A stretch of 64,000 nt of DNA. Source: Typha latifolia (lineage: Eukaryota; Streptophyta; Magnoliopsida; Poales; Typhaceae). The number at the start of each line of letters is the position of its first letter. Position 1 is the stretch's first letter. Made by a program: the position numbers and the translations under genes. Positions 10,161 to 23,930 of the stretch are shown here, piece after piece. The notes below the pieces were generated by a model. The model made no database searches. It worked only from the letters and a program-made list of their open reading frames with translations, and was not told where the DNA came from. The DNA lies in contig CM034100.1 in the NCBI GenBank assembly GCA_019914945.1, positions 2,431,209 through 2,495,208 of the forward strand. Direction: 5' to 3'.

Positions 10161-12497
10161 ATGGCAACAGCAGCAGAGCTTTCCCTCATCAAACCCATCA
10201 ATCCCATGCAAAAATTTAGCAGACCCACATCTAGATTTGCCACTATGAGGCTTCCTCACTCCCAGTTCAGAGTCCTTGCCACTTCCCAGGCCACCACCGG
10301 CCCGAAGGCGAAGAAGGCCGGGAAGACGGCGATAAAGGAGACGCTGCTTGCGCCGAGGTTCTACACTACTGACTTCGATGAGATGGAGAGGCTCTTCAAT
10401 GCTGAGATCAACAAGAACTTGAACCAGGAAGAGTTTGAAGCACTGCTGAATGAGTTCAAGACTGATTACAACCAGACCCACTTCGTTCGCAACCCGGAGT
10501 TCAAGGAGGCGGCAGACAAGTTGCAAGGACCACTGAGGCAGATCTTTGTAGAGTTCTTGGAGAGATCCTGCACTGCTGAGTTCTCTGGATTTTTGCTCTA
10601 CAAGGAGCTTGGGAGGAGACTGAAGGTTAGAAACTATGCCCAACTGAGCTATTTTTAGCATTTATAGATTGCTCTTTTTTCAATGATAAGTTGAATTTTA
10701 TCTTTGTGTAGTCTTTTCTTGAGGCTTAAAATGATTTAATTTACATTCCAACGTTACATTCGCTGTAAAGCTTATCAAATAAGCTTGGTGCATGTGTAGC
10801 TTTAACTTATCCAAACTGTTATTTCTTTGCATACAAATCACTTATTTGTAGAATATACATGCAAAGTAATCTTTGAATTAAACGGTAAATTCTACTCACA
10901 TAGTCTTATTCCTGCCCAAGAAGTTCTAAGTAGCACTTTCTTTTCTCTTTTTCTTTGGAAATTTCATCTGACTGACTAACAACTTCAAAAAAAATTCATG
11001 GCAGAAAACCAATCCTGTGGTGGCTGAGATCTTTTCCCTCATGTCTAGGGATGAAGCGAGGCACGCCGGGTATGTATACTAAATTTTCTTGAACAACTTT
11101 TACTACCATATTTTCCCTCTATCTTGGAAGGTAATAATAAATGAGAACTCCAATTTTTGAATAATTTCATAGGTTCCTGAACAAAGGCCTCTCTGATTTC
11201 AACCTGGCACTTGACTTGGGTTTCTTGACAAAGGCCAGGAAGTACACATTTTTCAAGCCTAAGTTCATCTTCTATGCTACATACCTTTCTGAAAAAATTG
11301 GGTACTGGAGGTACATCACAATCTTCAGGCATCTGAAGGAGAACCCCGAGTACCAAGTCTATCCCATATTCAAGTACTTTGAGAACTGGTGCCAGGATGA
11401 GAACAGGCATGGAGATTTCTTCTCTGCCTTGATGAAAGCCCAGCCGCAGTTCCTCAATGACTGGAAGGCCAAGCTCTGGGCTCGTTTCTTCTGCCTCTCG
11501 GTAATTCTGATCATCTCTGATCGTTGCGGACACTCATTTGATGTGTTCAGAATTATCGTCTGATGATGAAAATTCATTTGAAATCATCGCAGGTATATGT
11601 GACCATGTACCTAAATGATTGCCAGAGGACTGCTTTCTATGAGGGCATTGGTCTGAACACCAAAGAATTTGACATGCATGTGATCATTGAGGTAAACATT
11701 TGAATTTCTAATTGAGTCTTTAATACATTCCATATAGTTCGGATAGTAATTTTCAAGTGAAATTTAACTTAGCCCACTGAATTATGGTCTAAACTCCTCT
11801 GATAAGCTAATCTAGTACTCTTTGGTAGGCTGAAATATGAACTGATATGGAAGATTAGTCATGCGTACCTACTAGTGGGAGTTGCACATTAAGATATCCT
11901 TCTAGTTGCCTTAAGTTTGCTCTGCATGTAATTCTGTACTACCACCTGAATATATACGAGAAGTCAGCGCTACATGGAAAGGAATATACCTGTTTTGATG
12001 AAATTAATATAAGAGAAGTATAATATCCATGGTCAGTCAACTGGAATAGCTCCACTAGGTCTTCACTCTATCCTTTGTTTAGCACAAACAGAAGAAATTT
12101 TAACTTCACTGTTATAGATTTTTGAGCTGAAATGCGAAGATTCTGGTCATTTTCTCCTTATTTTAATTTCTTTTGATTCATATAAATGGTTATTAGTTAA
12201 CAAGAAGTCTATAATGATTATAATTTCTTGTAGACCAACCGCACCACAGCGAGGATCTTCCCAGCTGTCTTGGATGTTGAGAACCCAGAGTTCAAGAGGA
12301 AGTTGGATAGGATGGCTGAGATCAACACTAAGCTGGTAGCACTAGGGGAGGGCCAAGACATTCCCCTAGTGAAGAACTTGAAGAGGATTCCACTTGTTGC
12401 AGCCTTGGTATCTGAGCTCATTGCCGCTTATCTCATGCCCCCGATCGAGTCTGGATCAGTCGACTTTGCCGATTTCGAGCCACAGCTTGTCTACTGA
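10161..12497 (+). CDS. CRD1: Mg-protoporphyrin IX monomethyl ester (oxidative) cyclase, chloroplastic
   Basis: This is the catalytic, membrane-associated diiron subunit of the aerobic cyclase that builds the fifth (E) ring of chlorophyll, giving protochlorophyllide (CHL27/AcsF family). Five exons (10161-10625, 11005-11069, 11173-11500, 11593-11691, 12234-12497) give 406 aa, the usual plant length. Residues 1 to about 45 form a Ser/Thr/Arg-rich transit peptide. Diiron ExxH pairs are visible as EARH (172-175) and ENRH (253-256), with further conserved acidic residues in the ferritin-like helices near 120-150. The end, [12 protein letters not shown], is typical. The gene is intact. A G-box and a GA-rich leader lie upstream, which fits light-regulated expression. 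Confidence 0.98.
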
Positions 12498-13360
12498 ATG
12501 TTTTTAAGGAGCAATTTCCTTCTATTTGTGCACAATTGGATAACACCTTTTCTCCTTAAGGAACCTTGTATCATTATGAGACTGGCATCAACTTAATGAG
12601 TGGGCTTTGTTATTCTGTAAAGAATAAGGGTTTCAATAATTTAAGATCAGCTGAGTTTTGATGTAACTTTGTTCCCTATGCATCTCAGTAGACTGCTTCA
12701 AAGTCATATTCTGAACTGCAACTTATATGAAGCTATTAGCCAATGCTGTGATCAACTGACATGAGTTTCTCATTCATAAGGAGCAGGATTGCTGATCTGC
12801 AATTGCTTTCAATCATGTCAACATTACATGAAGGTTGCCAATTAAGATATTCGAATTTGGCCCGAAACTACTACCTGAATGAAACTTCAGTTGTTCACGA
12901 ATAACTTTATTCCAACCATGAACTGTAAAAGTACTTGGAAAGTAAATGGTAGAAATGTAGAAGTAAGCAGGAACTTTACAGTGAGAAATTGCAAGGATTT
13001 AAAAGTAATTTTTCATCAATCATCAATTCAAATATGATCCTTAGCCTTTATTAACATCTAATGAAGTACATTATTTCATTAAAAAAAATTGCTCGTTAAA
13101 ATAAAATCTAACAAGTAGTAATTAGCACGAGAAATTTTGGATGGATAGAGATATCAAATAAGCTATTTCCTTAAAATTATATATGTCTCTTATAAAGAGA
13201 TGTTTGTGTGAGCAAGGATAAGTTAGAGCATAGAAACCGAATATCTTTGATCGGCTTCTTGGATATCCAAACCCGATAGTACGGATCCAAAATCCGATTG
13301 CTTTATCGGGTTCGGGCCCTTCCTAGCTAAATCTTGTTCGAATAGATCAACTCTCATGTT

Positions 13361-13362
<2 letters not shown>

Positions 13363-13401
<39 letters not shown>
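13363..13401 (+). repeat. (TC)19 microsatellite in CSN2 leader/promoter
   Basis: A pure TC repeat about 110 bases before the CSN2 ATG. Pyrimidine tracts of this kind often lie next to transcription starts in plants. Confidence 0.85.
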
Positions 13402-13402
<1 letters not shown>

Positions 13403-13416
13403 GACACTTTAGGAGA

Positions 13417-13425
13417 AAACCCTAA
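13417..13425 (+). promoter_or_regulatory. Telo-box AAACCCTAA in CSN2 leader
   Basis: A perfect AAACCCTAA lies 88 bases before the start codon and just after the TC tract. Telo-boxes mark many plant housekeeping and cell-cycle promoters and leaders. The role here is inferred. Confidence 0.55.
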
Positions 13426-13512
13426 CCATAATCTTCGATCAAACCGCGAAATCTTCCTCAGTAGTTTGGAAATCGCCTTCTCTTCTGTCCGATAAAGAAC
13501 GAGCTACGAATC

Positions 13513-16500
13513 ATGGGTTCCGGTAAGAGATCCTGCATTCTTGTGAAGGGTTTACGTCTTTCTTTTGCCTCGGTATACTAGGGCTCCTCAAGGATTTCTT
13601 TACCATAAAAGGATCCTTCGTAATCTCATAATCTTGATTCTTAGTCTTGGGATTGTGATTTGTTTGTTCTACGTTGGTGGAAATGCTCAGATGCTGATAT
13701 GGAGGACTATGGATTTGAGTATTCCGATGAGGAGCCCGAGGAGCAGGATGTGGATATCGAGAACCAATACTACAATTCCAAGGGTAAGAGTCAAGGGCCT
13801 CTAATTGTTGATTTCTTGCAAAAATATGTCAGCAGTTACTGTTCTTAGGGCAGTTACGCTACCGTGACTGATGCTGTTCGTGTTTGTCTCTTGTAGTTGG
13901 GTTGAGCAGCATCAGAATAGATGAAGTTGTAAATAGATTATTAGTATTTTTGCTTGTAACCCTAGGACATTTGTCTTGAGAATGCTTTATTCTTGCTAGT
14001 GACCATACTATCTTCATTCTGAATTTAAATGGTAGTATTTCATCTTCTTCTATTTCGTTTTAGTTAGACAAGTTTCATATTGCTTGGAAGTTGGTTAATT
14101 GAGCTGGAGGTATCAAAGGAAGTTCATCAAGGATATTGCACTATACCAGGTTTCTGGGCTATATGGTCCTCTCTCTTTCATTTCTTCATGCATGCATAGT
14201 TATCTTAAGGGAGAGTATAATCCTCTGCATTTTGAATCTCACAGTTTCCTTCATAGCCTGTCTATTTAATACAGTTATTATGATTAGAAAAGAATGTATG
14301 TACTCTTAGTTTGATCCTCTAATGCTTGTTAAGCTCCATTCCTTGCACAAAAGCTGTTTTTCTAGATTAAATATGGATTATGTCTTCACCTCTTATGAGT
14401 TCCTACCATTTTCATCTTTTTTGGTCAAATCTCTCTTAGAATTTATGTTTTATATTATGTTAGATAATCTTACTTTGCACTATGATTAACTTCCTTGTGT
14501 TTTCTTGTTGTTGTTCATTTGGCATCCCTTCTCTGCCATTGCGGTAAATAGTAACGTCTGTTTTCCATCATGAAATTTATGTTGTGCTACAAAATTATGC
14601 TGCATGCTGGACCTGAATTTTTTTTTTGCTAGTAATAGAGAGGAAGATATAAATTATATCTTTATTGAAAGCTAAACAGTTGAAGTTTTGAAGCATTATG
14701 ATTGTTGGCTACCTGTATCAGGAGCAATAGTTGAGAGCCTTTGTTTACTAAATTTTCTTGTAAGTGCAGGCTTTCACATAATCTCAAGATAAAAAAACCT
14801 TGTCGAACCATAAGTGACCCTAGCTTTAAGGGGAGGGCATTTTATTCATATCTTATTTGATAATATAAACACCAGTACATTTTATCAACCGACTTTCATT
14901 CTTGGCAGAGAATGAGCTTTTTCTTCATTAATTAAAGCATTCAAAGAGTTAGAAGTGAACCAATCATTTAAGGCGAAATGTTTACTACTCCTACTAGGTT
15001 TCTCCTGTCCACTGTGTGATATCATCATGATCTAGCAGAAATACCCATAACATAAAGAATGAATGCTGAATGGCTAAGAGAGTATTCTGACAAATTTATA
15101 TTGGCTTACTATATGGAGGGAGCATTACAGCTTATTAATGTAGATATTAAATGGTTTTACTCTATCATCTGAAGGGTTCCAGGGTTTTAAAGGAAGTTCA
15201 TTCCATTTAATTTCTTGTAAGAACCTACTAAATCCTTGGAAAATTAGAGTCTTAATGACGATATAAGAGGACTCCATTGTCCAAGTAGTGGTCCAAATAT
15301 ACATTTACTAGGGAGGTCTTATGAAAAGAAGTAGGTCCCTAGATTGTCATGATCATTGATCACCATCAGTCATGATATTTATGTCTTCTCGTATGAAAAA
15401 TAGGATTAGGTCATTGGTGTTGAGAAGGATCAACAGGAAGTACCATCTTTGACTAATAACAATCAAATTGGCATCACATTAAGCTTCTGTAATTATATCC
15501 TGCTGTTGAAATTATATAGTGAGATGGAGTTGCGGCAATAAACTTATTACAGTTTAAATCTGCTCATGTAAACAGAAGTCTAAAATTGAACAATTATGTG
15601 ATAGAAAACGAGAGCTACTGCGCTTTGGAAATGACCGTTGTATCTCAAGTTCTCAACAACAAATACGGCAAGGCAAATTACAATTTTCAATCCAATATTT
15701 TCTTTGACCAACTTTTGGCAATGCAAGTTCATTATTCTGGTCTATTCACTGGATGTTATCGCTTTGTCAACATCAACTTGCAGTATTAGCCAATTATTTT
15801 TTCTAATTTAATCCCGTCTTTGGAGCTGTAAGATTAATCCAATTGCATGTTTGAAGCAATACTTGAGGACTTCTTGACACCTTAGTGTGATACTATTATG
15901 ATAACACTTTATTAAAGATTTCTTGCAAATATTACCAATGAAGTGGAACATGTAGTATACTGCCTTTTTATATACTCAGTTGAAGATTTACACTTTTTCA
16001 AATACCTTGTGTTTGTGTGCACTCCTTATATTCAGTTATGAAATTCTTTTTTCAGGTTTAGTGGAAACTGATCCAAAGGGTGCACTTGCTGGTTTTGCGG
16101 AAGTAGTTCGAATGGAACCTGAAAAGGCTGAATGGTAAGATTTTATGATGGTAACGATTATATTCAGTTTTTCTGTATGTCAAATTGTCATAGAATGTTG
16201 CTTATTTGGAAGACAGATGGTTTACTTTGGAAGACAGCATATGGATTATGCTTCTAAGTCCATAAACACATGCAAGGATATACTAGACTTTGTATGTGGT
16301 TCTATTGTATCATCCCTTAGAGTGAAAAATTGGGGGTTACTTGGTATCAAGTTGTTAATGAATGCATGGTAGCCATCAAGTGAATAGCCAGACATCAAGA
16401 ATGTCTTCGGAGTGTGAATTTTACAAACTATATTTTGCTGGAACTTAGTGATTGATTAAGGTAAGATTAACATTAGAATAATTTAACCAATATGTTCTTT

Positions 16501-18970
16501 TCTTTTAAAGCATTTCTTACCATTTTTCTGATCATTATTTGAATGACTAGTGAAACTATTGTTGTAACTTTAGTCTGGACATGTTAAGCACTGTTTTATG
16601 ACCCAATATAGATTATTTCTTGTACAAGGGTTTGTCTATCAATTTAGCAGCCATTATATCGTCACTTTTTAGCATAAAATTTTATTCGTAAATTCAAACT
16701 AACATTCAAAACTAAGTTGAGTTGGTCATTTATGATTCTATGTGATATCGAATGCTACTAATGTGGAGCACTGTGCAATTATCTTTCTGTTGCTTGATTA
16801 ATTATTCATTCTAGTCTTCTAGCCTACATGATACCTCTTTTCCGATGGAACCAACAGGGGATTTAAGGCTCTAAAACAAACAGTCAAGCTTTATTATAGA
16901 CTAGGGAAGTACAAAGAGATGATGGATGCCTACAGGGAGATGTTGACATACATCAAGTCAGCGGTCACACGTAATTACAGCGAAAAATGCATAAACAACA
17001 TAATGGATTTTGTGTCAGGATCAGCAAGCCAGAACTTTAGTCTACTGCAAGAGTTTTACCAAACGACACTGAAGGCTCTTGAAGAGGCAAAGAATGAGGT
17101 ATGAAGCAGCCTTATCAAAATATGTATCTCATATAATCATTTGTCATAAAAGAAAAGATTTCTTTGTTCATGGTTTTGATGAAGTGTTTTCTTATCTGCA
17201 GAGACTGTGGTTTAAGACAAATCTTAAGCTTTGCAAAATTTGGTTTGACATGGGAGAATATGGCCGCATGAATAAGGTACTCTGATTTATTATAGGATGT
17301 TTGGATGCCTTCCACTGTGTTGTATTTCTTAAGATGGTGATTTCTTCTTGAAAACATCTAGATACTGAAGGAGTTGCATAAATCTTGCCAAAAGGAAGAT
17401 GGTACCGATGACCAGAAGAAAGGCACGCAACTTCTAGAGGTCTATGCTATTGAGATTCAGATGTACACTGAGACAAAGAATAACAAAAAACTTAAGGTTG
17501 GAAGATGCTGTTTATTACCACCACATTTTTATGGTTTCATTAATATTTCTCCTGTACGTAGTTATGATTTTGCTGCTAAATATTTGTCTTGCTCTGTGCT
17601 GCATAAAGTTGGCAATAATATATGATAAATACTATACTGGTAATTCACTGGAGGAACTTCGATCTTTTTTACAATGTGTTCGTTTTCCAAGTAGTTTCAG
17701 TATGACCTAATTGTTCTGATATCTTGTTTCTGCAGCAATTGTACCAAAAGGCTCTTTCTATCAAATCAGCAATACCTCATCCACGAATAATGGGAATAAT
17801 TCATGAATGTGGTGGGAAAATGCATATGGCTGAGAGGCAATGGGCGGAAGCAGCCACAGATTTCTTTGAAGCATTTAAGAACTATGATGAAGCTGGGAAT
17901 CATAGGCGAATTCAATGCCTGAAGTATATATTTCCTGTCTTATTTTTTCTTTCTCCTGACGAATCAAAGTGAAATTTCATATGCTGTCGCATTTCTTATG
18001 TCTCATCAAATTTCAGATACTTGGTTCTTGCCAATATGTTGATGGAATCTGAAGTGAATCCTTTTGATGGACAAGAGGCGAAACCGTAAGCCCTTCAGAA
18101 TATCTGTACTTCTAATTTCTCTTTTGCCATTTTCTTCTGATAATACTATCTGCCATTTATGCAGTTACAAAAATGACCCTGAAATTTTAGCTATGACAAA
18201 TCTGATAGCGGCTTATCAGAAAAATGAGATACTGGAATTTGAGAAGATCTTAAAGGTCAATTTGTTAAAATAACCTCTTAATATGCCAAGTGCCTATGAG
18301 CTTATATGATGTGCCATGTATTCTTAAGTGGCTGCTGCTGATATGGTCATTTTTGTTTTTCAGAGCAATAGAAGAACAATAATGGATGATCCTTTCATCC
18401 GTAATTACATTGAGGATCTCTTGAAGAACATCAGAACTCAAGTTTTGCTCAAACTCATAAAACCATATACACGAATCCGAATTCCATTCATTTCGAAGGT
18501 GATCTACTATTTCATAATTCAAAACCTTCTAATTAGTACTTTTAACATTTCTAGAAGGTGTCTGTTTTCTTCTATGGAATTCATTACAATACTCCATATT
18601 CTTTTCCACCATGAAGATAAGAAGGATTTTGAAAAGCACTTGCATGTATAATGTTCATGATTATGTATTTCATGTTCTGTTTAGGAATTAAATGTTCCGG
18701 AAAAGGATGTTGAGCAGCTCTTAGTCTCATTGATTCTGGACAACCGTATTCAGGGTCACATTGATCAGGTGAACAAGCTCTTAGAACGCAGTGACAGGTA
18801 TCTATCTTTCTTCATGTATTTATTATTAAAGCTCTCCAATGAAGGCCCAAGCTGATCTGGTTCTGTGGTTTTTCTGCAGGTCAAAGGGAATGAAGAAATA
18901 TACTGCTATAGACAAATGGAATACTCAGCTTAAATCTCTATACCAAACAATAACTAACAGGGTTGGTTGA
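13513..18970 (+). CDS. CSN2: COP9 signalosome complex subunit 2
   Basis: CSN2 is a core subunit of the COP9 signalosome, which removes NEDD8/RUB from cullin-RING ligases; it helps the complex dock on the cullin-RBX module. Twelve exons (13513-13522, 13691-13783, 16056-16134, 16858-17098, 17202-17276, 17362-17496, 17736-17923, 18017-18085, 18165-18255, 18364-18498, 18685-18797, 18880-18970) join in frame to 439 aa, the length I know for the plant protein. An acidic N-terminus ([21 protein letters not shown]) precedes TPR-like helical repeats and a PCI domain near 320-420 ([16 protein letters not shown]...). The first coding exon is only 10 bases. Intron 2 is 2.27 kb and holds no recognised gene. 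The gene is intact. Confidence 0.98.
13784..16055 (+). other. Long intron 2 of CSN2, no gene recognised
   Basis: This 2.27-kb AT-rich intron has a good donor (AAGG|GTAAGA) and a T-rich acceptor (TTTTTTCAG). Small open frames inside it, such as 15586-15789, resemble no known protein. Confidence 0.7.
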
Positions 18971-20168
18971 GATGGAATGATGTTTCTCTATGATATTTCA
19001 CTGGGTATGGGAATTTTTCTGTCCCATCTGGGCAGTTGATGCCTGTTGGCTACATTGTATATGACATAGAGAGGTGAATGCAAGAAGTTTCAGTCTGATA
19101 TTTCGCGGTTATATTTTGTCCGTCTTTAAGTGGAGATAAAAGATCTGGTTTTGTCATGGAGAGAGATTTATATTTGGTCTGTCTAAATTGCTTCCTTTTC
19201 TCGAGTAAGCTGTACCTGAGAGGATGTTTGTTTCCTTGTTCTAGAAATACATTGTAGACTTTCACAGGAGATTATTCTAATTTTTGGTTGATAATTAGCA
19301 TGATATCTTCGGGTTAGACTATATTTACTTTGTGGAGTAAGCTTATTGCATGTATTAAAGGCTATCCCGTGTGATGGTATGTATGTATGACGTTCCTATA
19401 CCAGACCAGTCGATGCATGTCCTACGAGGTATCTTCAGTTAACGTCATATGCAGCGTTGAGACCACGAAAATGTTGAGATCCACATCTTGATCATAATTA
19501 CATGGATAGATTGTGTCTCCAGAAACTTCAATTGACTTGCTTTCATATTAGAATCCAAAATGATTCAAGATAACATTGCAAGGGCATCATATCACAGCAG
19601 CCAGAAAAGAAATTAGCCCCTAAGTAGTATTTTGCATGGCGATTCGCATATCAGGCTTGCAATAGCTAATTGGTCAGATGACAGGGCTACAACATAAACA
19701 ATAATTAACCAACTCATCTGCACCAGTGTAAGCACTCTCAACCGTGAAGCGTATCTGACAACTAAAAATCACTCAAGCATACATCTCTATCAATCAAAAC
19801 GATAGCCATAAGATCACGGGATAACCTTCTGAAGCATCAGAACCAAAGTAGATAGCAACAAAAACACGAGTTACTACAAAAGAGGCAATCCATCAGGTAT
19901 AGGCAAAAGAATTGTCTTTACTGTTCGATAATGGCAAAATAACGAATAGAAATTGGACTACACAACCAAGCGAAATCCTTGAGAGTCACAAAGGAATATA
20001 TAGCAGGGAGATTAACAATAGGATGGAGAAGTGTGATTTAACACATACATGAAAGAGCAAGGAAGAATCATCTATCTTTTGTTTCACCACTAGAGCAATC
20101 CATATATTACCAGCAGAAGAGAAAATAGAGTAGCATTTTACTAATCTGCCTTTATGTTCAATACTGGC
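18971..20168. other. Convergent intergenic region between CSN2 and calmodulin
   Basis: Both neighbouring genes end here, so the region should hold two facing 3'-UTRs: CSN2 from the left and calmodulin from the right. No protein, tRNA or clear repeat was seen. Confidence 0.6.
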
Positions 20169-22879
20169 TCACTTGGCCATCATGACTTTGACAAATTCAT
20201 CATAGTTTATCTGACCATCACCATCAACATCAGCTTCACGGATCATCTCGTCAACTTCCTCATCTGTCAGCTTCTCCCCAAGGTTGGTCATAACATGGCG
20301 AAGCTCAGCAGCGGATATGAAGCCATTCTGATCCTTGTCAAACACCCGGAAGGCCTCCTTGAGTTCCTCCTCTGAATCAGTGTCTTTCATCTTGCGAGCC
20401 ATCAGGTTTAGGAACTCTGGGAAGTCAATAGTCCCATTGCCATCAGCATCCACCTCATTTATCATGTCCTGTAGCTCTGCCTCTGTTGGGTTCTGTCCCA
20501 GAGAACGCATGACAGTTCCCAGCTCCTTAGTTGTAATGCAACCTGTGGAAGTTCCAAGCAAAACAAACTCTTTAACTTCTGGAAAAGAGGCAGCCCAAAA
20601 TTTTGGTCCGCATCTCAAATTGGTGCTTGCATTCAACAATAGATTCAAGTATAACAGAAAAGGAATGCTACAACACTATCAAAAGGAACATTAAGAAATG
20701 GGAAGAAGAGTTTATCTTCACAGATATGGAATTAGGCATATGAACAAAAGATTAGCCCTAAACAATGTTCACATGAATATCTTTTTCTCTATTCTGGATT
20801 AGAATGCCTTAATCTAAAATAGCAAGTGAAAATCAGATTAGACTTAAACACTATTCAAGTTATTCCACACAAAATTCCAATTATAGTTTTACCATTAATA
20901 GACTAAAATTATTTAAAAAATTCTCTCCTTTCTCCTACTACCCACTCATCTTATCCTACAAACCTAAGTTTTAATTTTCCCACTCAATTTTCTCACCTAT
21001 CTCCTCTCTCTTGCGGCCCACATATTTCATTGTACTGACAAATATGCATTGCATACTTACAAGTATGCATTACATACATATAATATATAAGAATATTTAA
21101 ATTTAAATTTATATATCAAATTAAGGGTACTTTAATTTATTTTTACTGTTTACCTGTATTTTACTTTTACTTTATATTATTAAAAATAATTATTACACCA
21201 CTATTTTAGATTACAAGTGAACATAAGGATAATTATTCCTAAAATAAAAATCACATTTTAGGAGTATGAAATAAGAATAGCTCCACTAGATTGAGCCTTA
21301 TTCTGGTGAATGGGGCCTTATTGTGCAGTGGGTATTCTCAATGCATGCATATATAATATAACAGCACCTGTTGACCAGGCATTTTTGCATTCTCATAAGA
21401 AACTTGAAATGACCAAAAAAGCAAACACTGCATCCCAATGATTGAATAAAACCGCAAGAATGAGAATATGATGCAAAGAAATGTCAGTTCAATATGTGTT
21501 TACAACTTCTAACAATAGCTCAATGATCTTATCAATTACCTCCCTTGCTTTCAGCCAATTGTTGCACTAGCACAAGAATGACATGTATATGTCAACTCAA
21601 TTTGTATCGCAGAGAACAGAAGATACGAGAACCGTACACAGACAAAATGATTAGTTGAGCCTTGTACTTTTTATTTTTAAGCAATTAATTCTTTCAAGGA
21701 GCTTTGGAGAGATGAGAGCAAGCAAAGGAATAACCGTGAATCTGCAGAAACCTCACCCACTCACATGAGATGCACATCTAATAACAAGAGAAGGTAACCA
21801 AATAAAAACCCAAGATTCTGCTAGGAAACAGATATGTCTCTTTACGCTGCATCTTGCATGTCAACACTAGGCAGTTCGTTTTTCAAAAGTGTTGAAAGGT
21901 TTGAGATGCCAACTCTGAAAAGGTTCTCTACCAACCCTGCTTAAATAAGTCAGTTCAGGATTCACATTTTCCTTCATTGACTTTGAATTCGGATGATAAT
22001 AAATTTGCACTATTGTAATCTCAAACATTCGTGGAGGTTTCAAGAATGACTGCATGCAACTACAACAGAATGTGGCTAGTTATTGAAGATAATAACATGC
22101 ACCTTGACTTGACTTGACTGTTATCTAAAGCTTCACCAAGGGGAACATGACAGGAAAATTTTCCTTTTCCAGGAATAAGAAGAAAATTAACTATGATCTA
22201 CAGTTGACGTCCAAGTTGAAATTTGTCTCCCCAAATACTGGAAGAAACAATTTTGACACAAGGAGTTGGTTACAGGTGGGACGCCAAAATATCGCCATAA
22301 ATACTACAATCTGGATATGAAAAGGCCAAACTATTAAGAAGTGCATGAATACGTGCAAGACATAATACTACCAAAGTAGTAAGCAGAAGATAACAAGATA
22401 GGTCGGATGGCACAATGTCCAATTTTGGCATATAGCTGATTAATCGTAGATACTGGCATAGCGAAACAGGTCCATTTGATCCGAAGGTGCAACAGTGAAT
22501 TAAAAAGTTGACACTCCATGGTGAAAAAGATCAGGTTATTATCAGAAATAGGACAAAAGAAAATAAAAGAAGAAAATAAAACAGTACTAAAAGGACAAGA
22601 CGACGACAACATCACCACAAGAACATCGGTCAATCTCGCCATCGGAAATGTTAGACGAACAGATCGATCTAACCCTAACAAGAACAAGAGAGACCAGGAA
22701 CCAGGATCCATCGCAAAGTGTAAATAAAACCTCAAGATTATAGATCTAGGAAAATATCGAGATGGAAAGGAGGACTGGAGGAGGAGTCGAATCGAAAACT
22801 GACCGTCCCCGTCCTTGTCGAACAAGCTGAAGGCCTCCTTGAACTCGGAGATCTGGTCCTCCGTGAGCGGATCCGCCAT
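20169..22879 (-). CDS. CAM: Calmodulin
   Basis: Calmodulin is the cytosolic and nuclear calcium sensor that binds target kinases, channels and transcription factors. Two exons (22804-22879 and 20169-20542 on the minus strand) give 149 aa including Met, the exact family length. All four EF-hand loops are complete: [36 protein letters not shown] and [12 protein letters not shown]. The single intron splits the Gly codon in loop I, its conserved place in plant calmodulin genes. The product ends VKVMMAK with no prenylation box, so it is a conventional calmodulin and not a CaM53-like form. The intron is 2.26 kb and may contain an old MITE. Confidence 0.98.
21200..21275. repeat. Possible end of an AT-rich MITE in the calmodulin intron
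   Basis: The stretch reading AAGTGAACATAAGG...ATTATTCCTAAAATAA aligns by eye with the right-hand part of the element at 53887-54311. The left end could not be placed, so this is a probable partial or decayed copy. Confidence 0.4.
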
Positions 22880-23930
22880 GACTCCTCGGAAATCGTGCTG
22901 TGGGGAGCGAAGCGAGAGAAGGGCAGAGATCTGGCGAAAAGAAATGTCAAAGGAGAGAGGTTAGAGAAGTCGAGTGTTTTCTGAGTGCCCTCGCCCCTCG
23001 GGTACGGAACTTTTGTGATCAAGCCCCTACTCTAATCCTCACGGCGTTTATTGCCTGGCTGTTAAAAGTTCCTATGTTCTCCCTGAAATGCCCCTGGACT
23101 GCTGTTGGTTAGTAAATCCTTTTCATCTTTATCTTTGAAAATGGTGCTTAAAAAAGTGAACTATAATAAGAAGTGGAAAAGTTGCCGAACTCACCTATTT
23201 CGCAAAATACTTTAAAGGATAATAATATATTAGAAATAGCATTATCCAGTCTTCAGTTTTGCCTTTTTCATACCATCATTATTAATTTGTTACTATGTTG
23301 ACAATTCGCACCTAAAATGACAGTTTTGCCCTCCAATCTCGACAACCGGGTCCCATGAAACCTCCAAAGATTTCTTCATCCAGCTCTTGGTGTGCTACAT
23401 GCTGCTCCAATTTCTCTCATCAAGAAAGTACAAATATTTTCCACAATTTTGAATTGTGATATTGATGCTGCAAAAATAACACCATGTTTTCCAAAGACAG
23501 ATCTAAATGGCAGAAATGAAAGTCTAAAAGATTTTGATAGCATACAATTCAGTAGCAAGCAAATAAAATCGAAACATTTGAATGCTTCTAACTCATCATG
23601 TAATACATCAACATCAAATGAAGGGAATAACTGTAGATCCGCTACTGTCAATTTACCGTTAAAGAATCGAGCAACAAAGTAATAAAAATAGTTCTAATAC
23701 AAGTAGATATTAGCAGAAGAAGTGAACGAGGAAGGTAGCTTCTACAATGCTTGATCAAAGCCCACATTTCACAAGGGGAAGACAAATGAAGTACTTCTGA
23801 AGCTGAAAATTTTCTTATGTACGCTATAAATTGGAAGAGAGATTATGGATCTGATGATGATCGATGCAAAAGGACCTCCACCAAACAAATAAAGAACGTA
23901 TCTTGTTTGCACAACTGAATGACAACTCTG
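22880..23930. other. Calmodulin leader/promoter and 3' flank of the SnRK1-beta gene
   Basis: Bases 22880-23030 are GA/GC-rich and would form the calmodulin 5'-UTR on the minus strand. The rest is AT-rich, with the SnRK1-beta 3'-UTR toward 23930. No other gene was recognised. Confidence 0.6.

Larger units (their letters stand above)
12498..13512. other. Intergenic between CRD1 and CSN2, with CSN2 leader
   Basis: The CRD1 3'-UTR lies at the left and AT-rich DNA in the middle. At 13274-13312 the inverted pair AACCCGATA / TATCGGGTT could fold into a hairpin. A (TC)19 tract and a telo-box lie close to the CSN2 start. No protein or RNA gene was recognised. Confidence 0.6.

Noticed and set aside
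15586..15789. 67-codon frame within CSN2 intron 2
   Set aside because: No family resemblance, and the CSN2 exons on either side already join to a full-length protein.
22518..22727. Plus-strand frame over the calmodulin intron/leader
   Set aside because: Lys/Asn/Arg-rich chance frame opposite the calmodulin gene.
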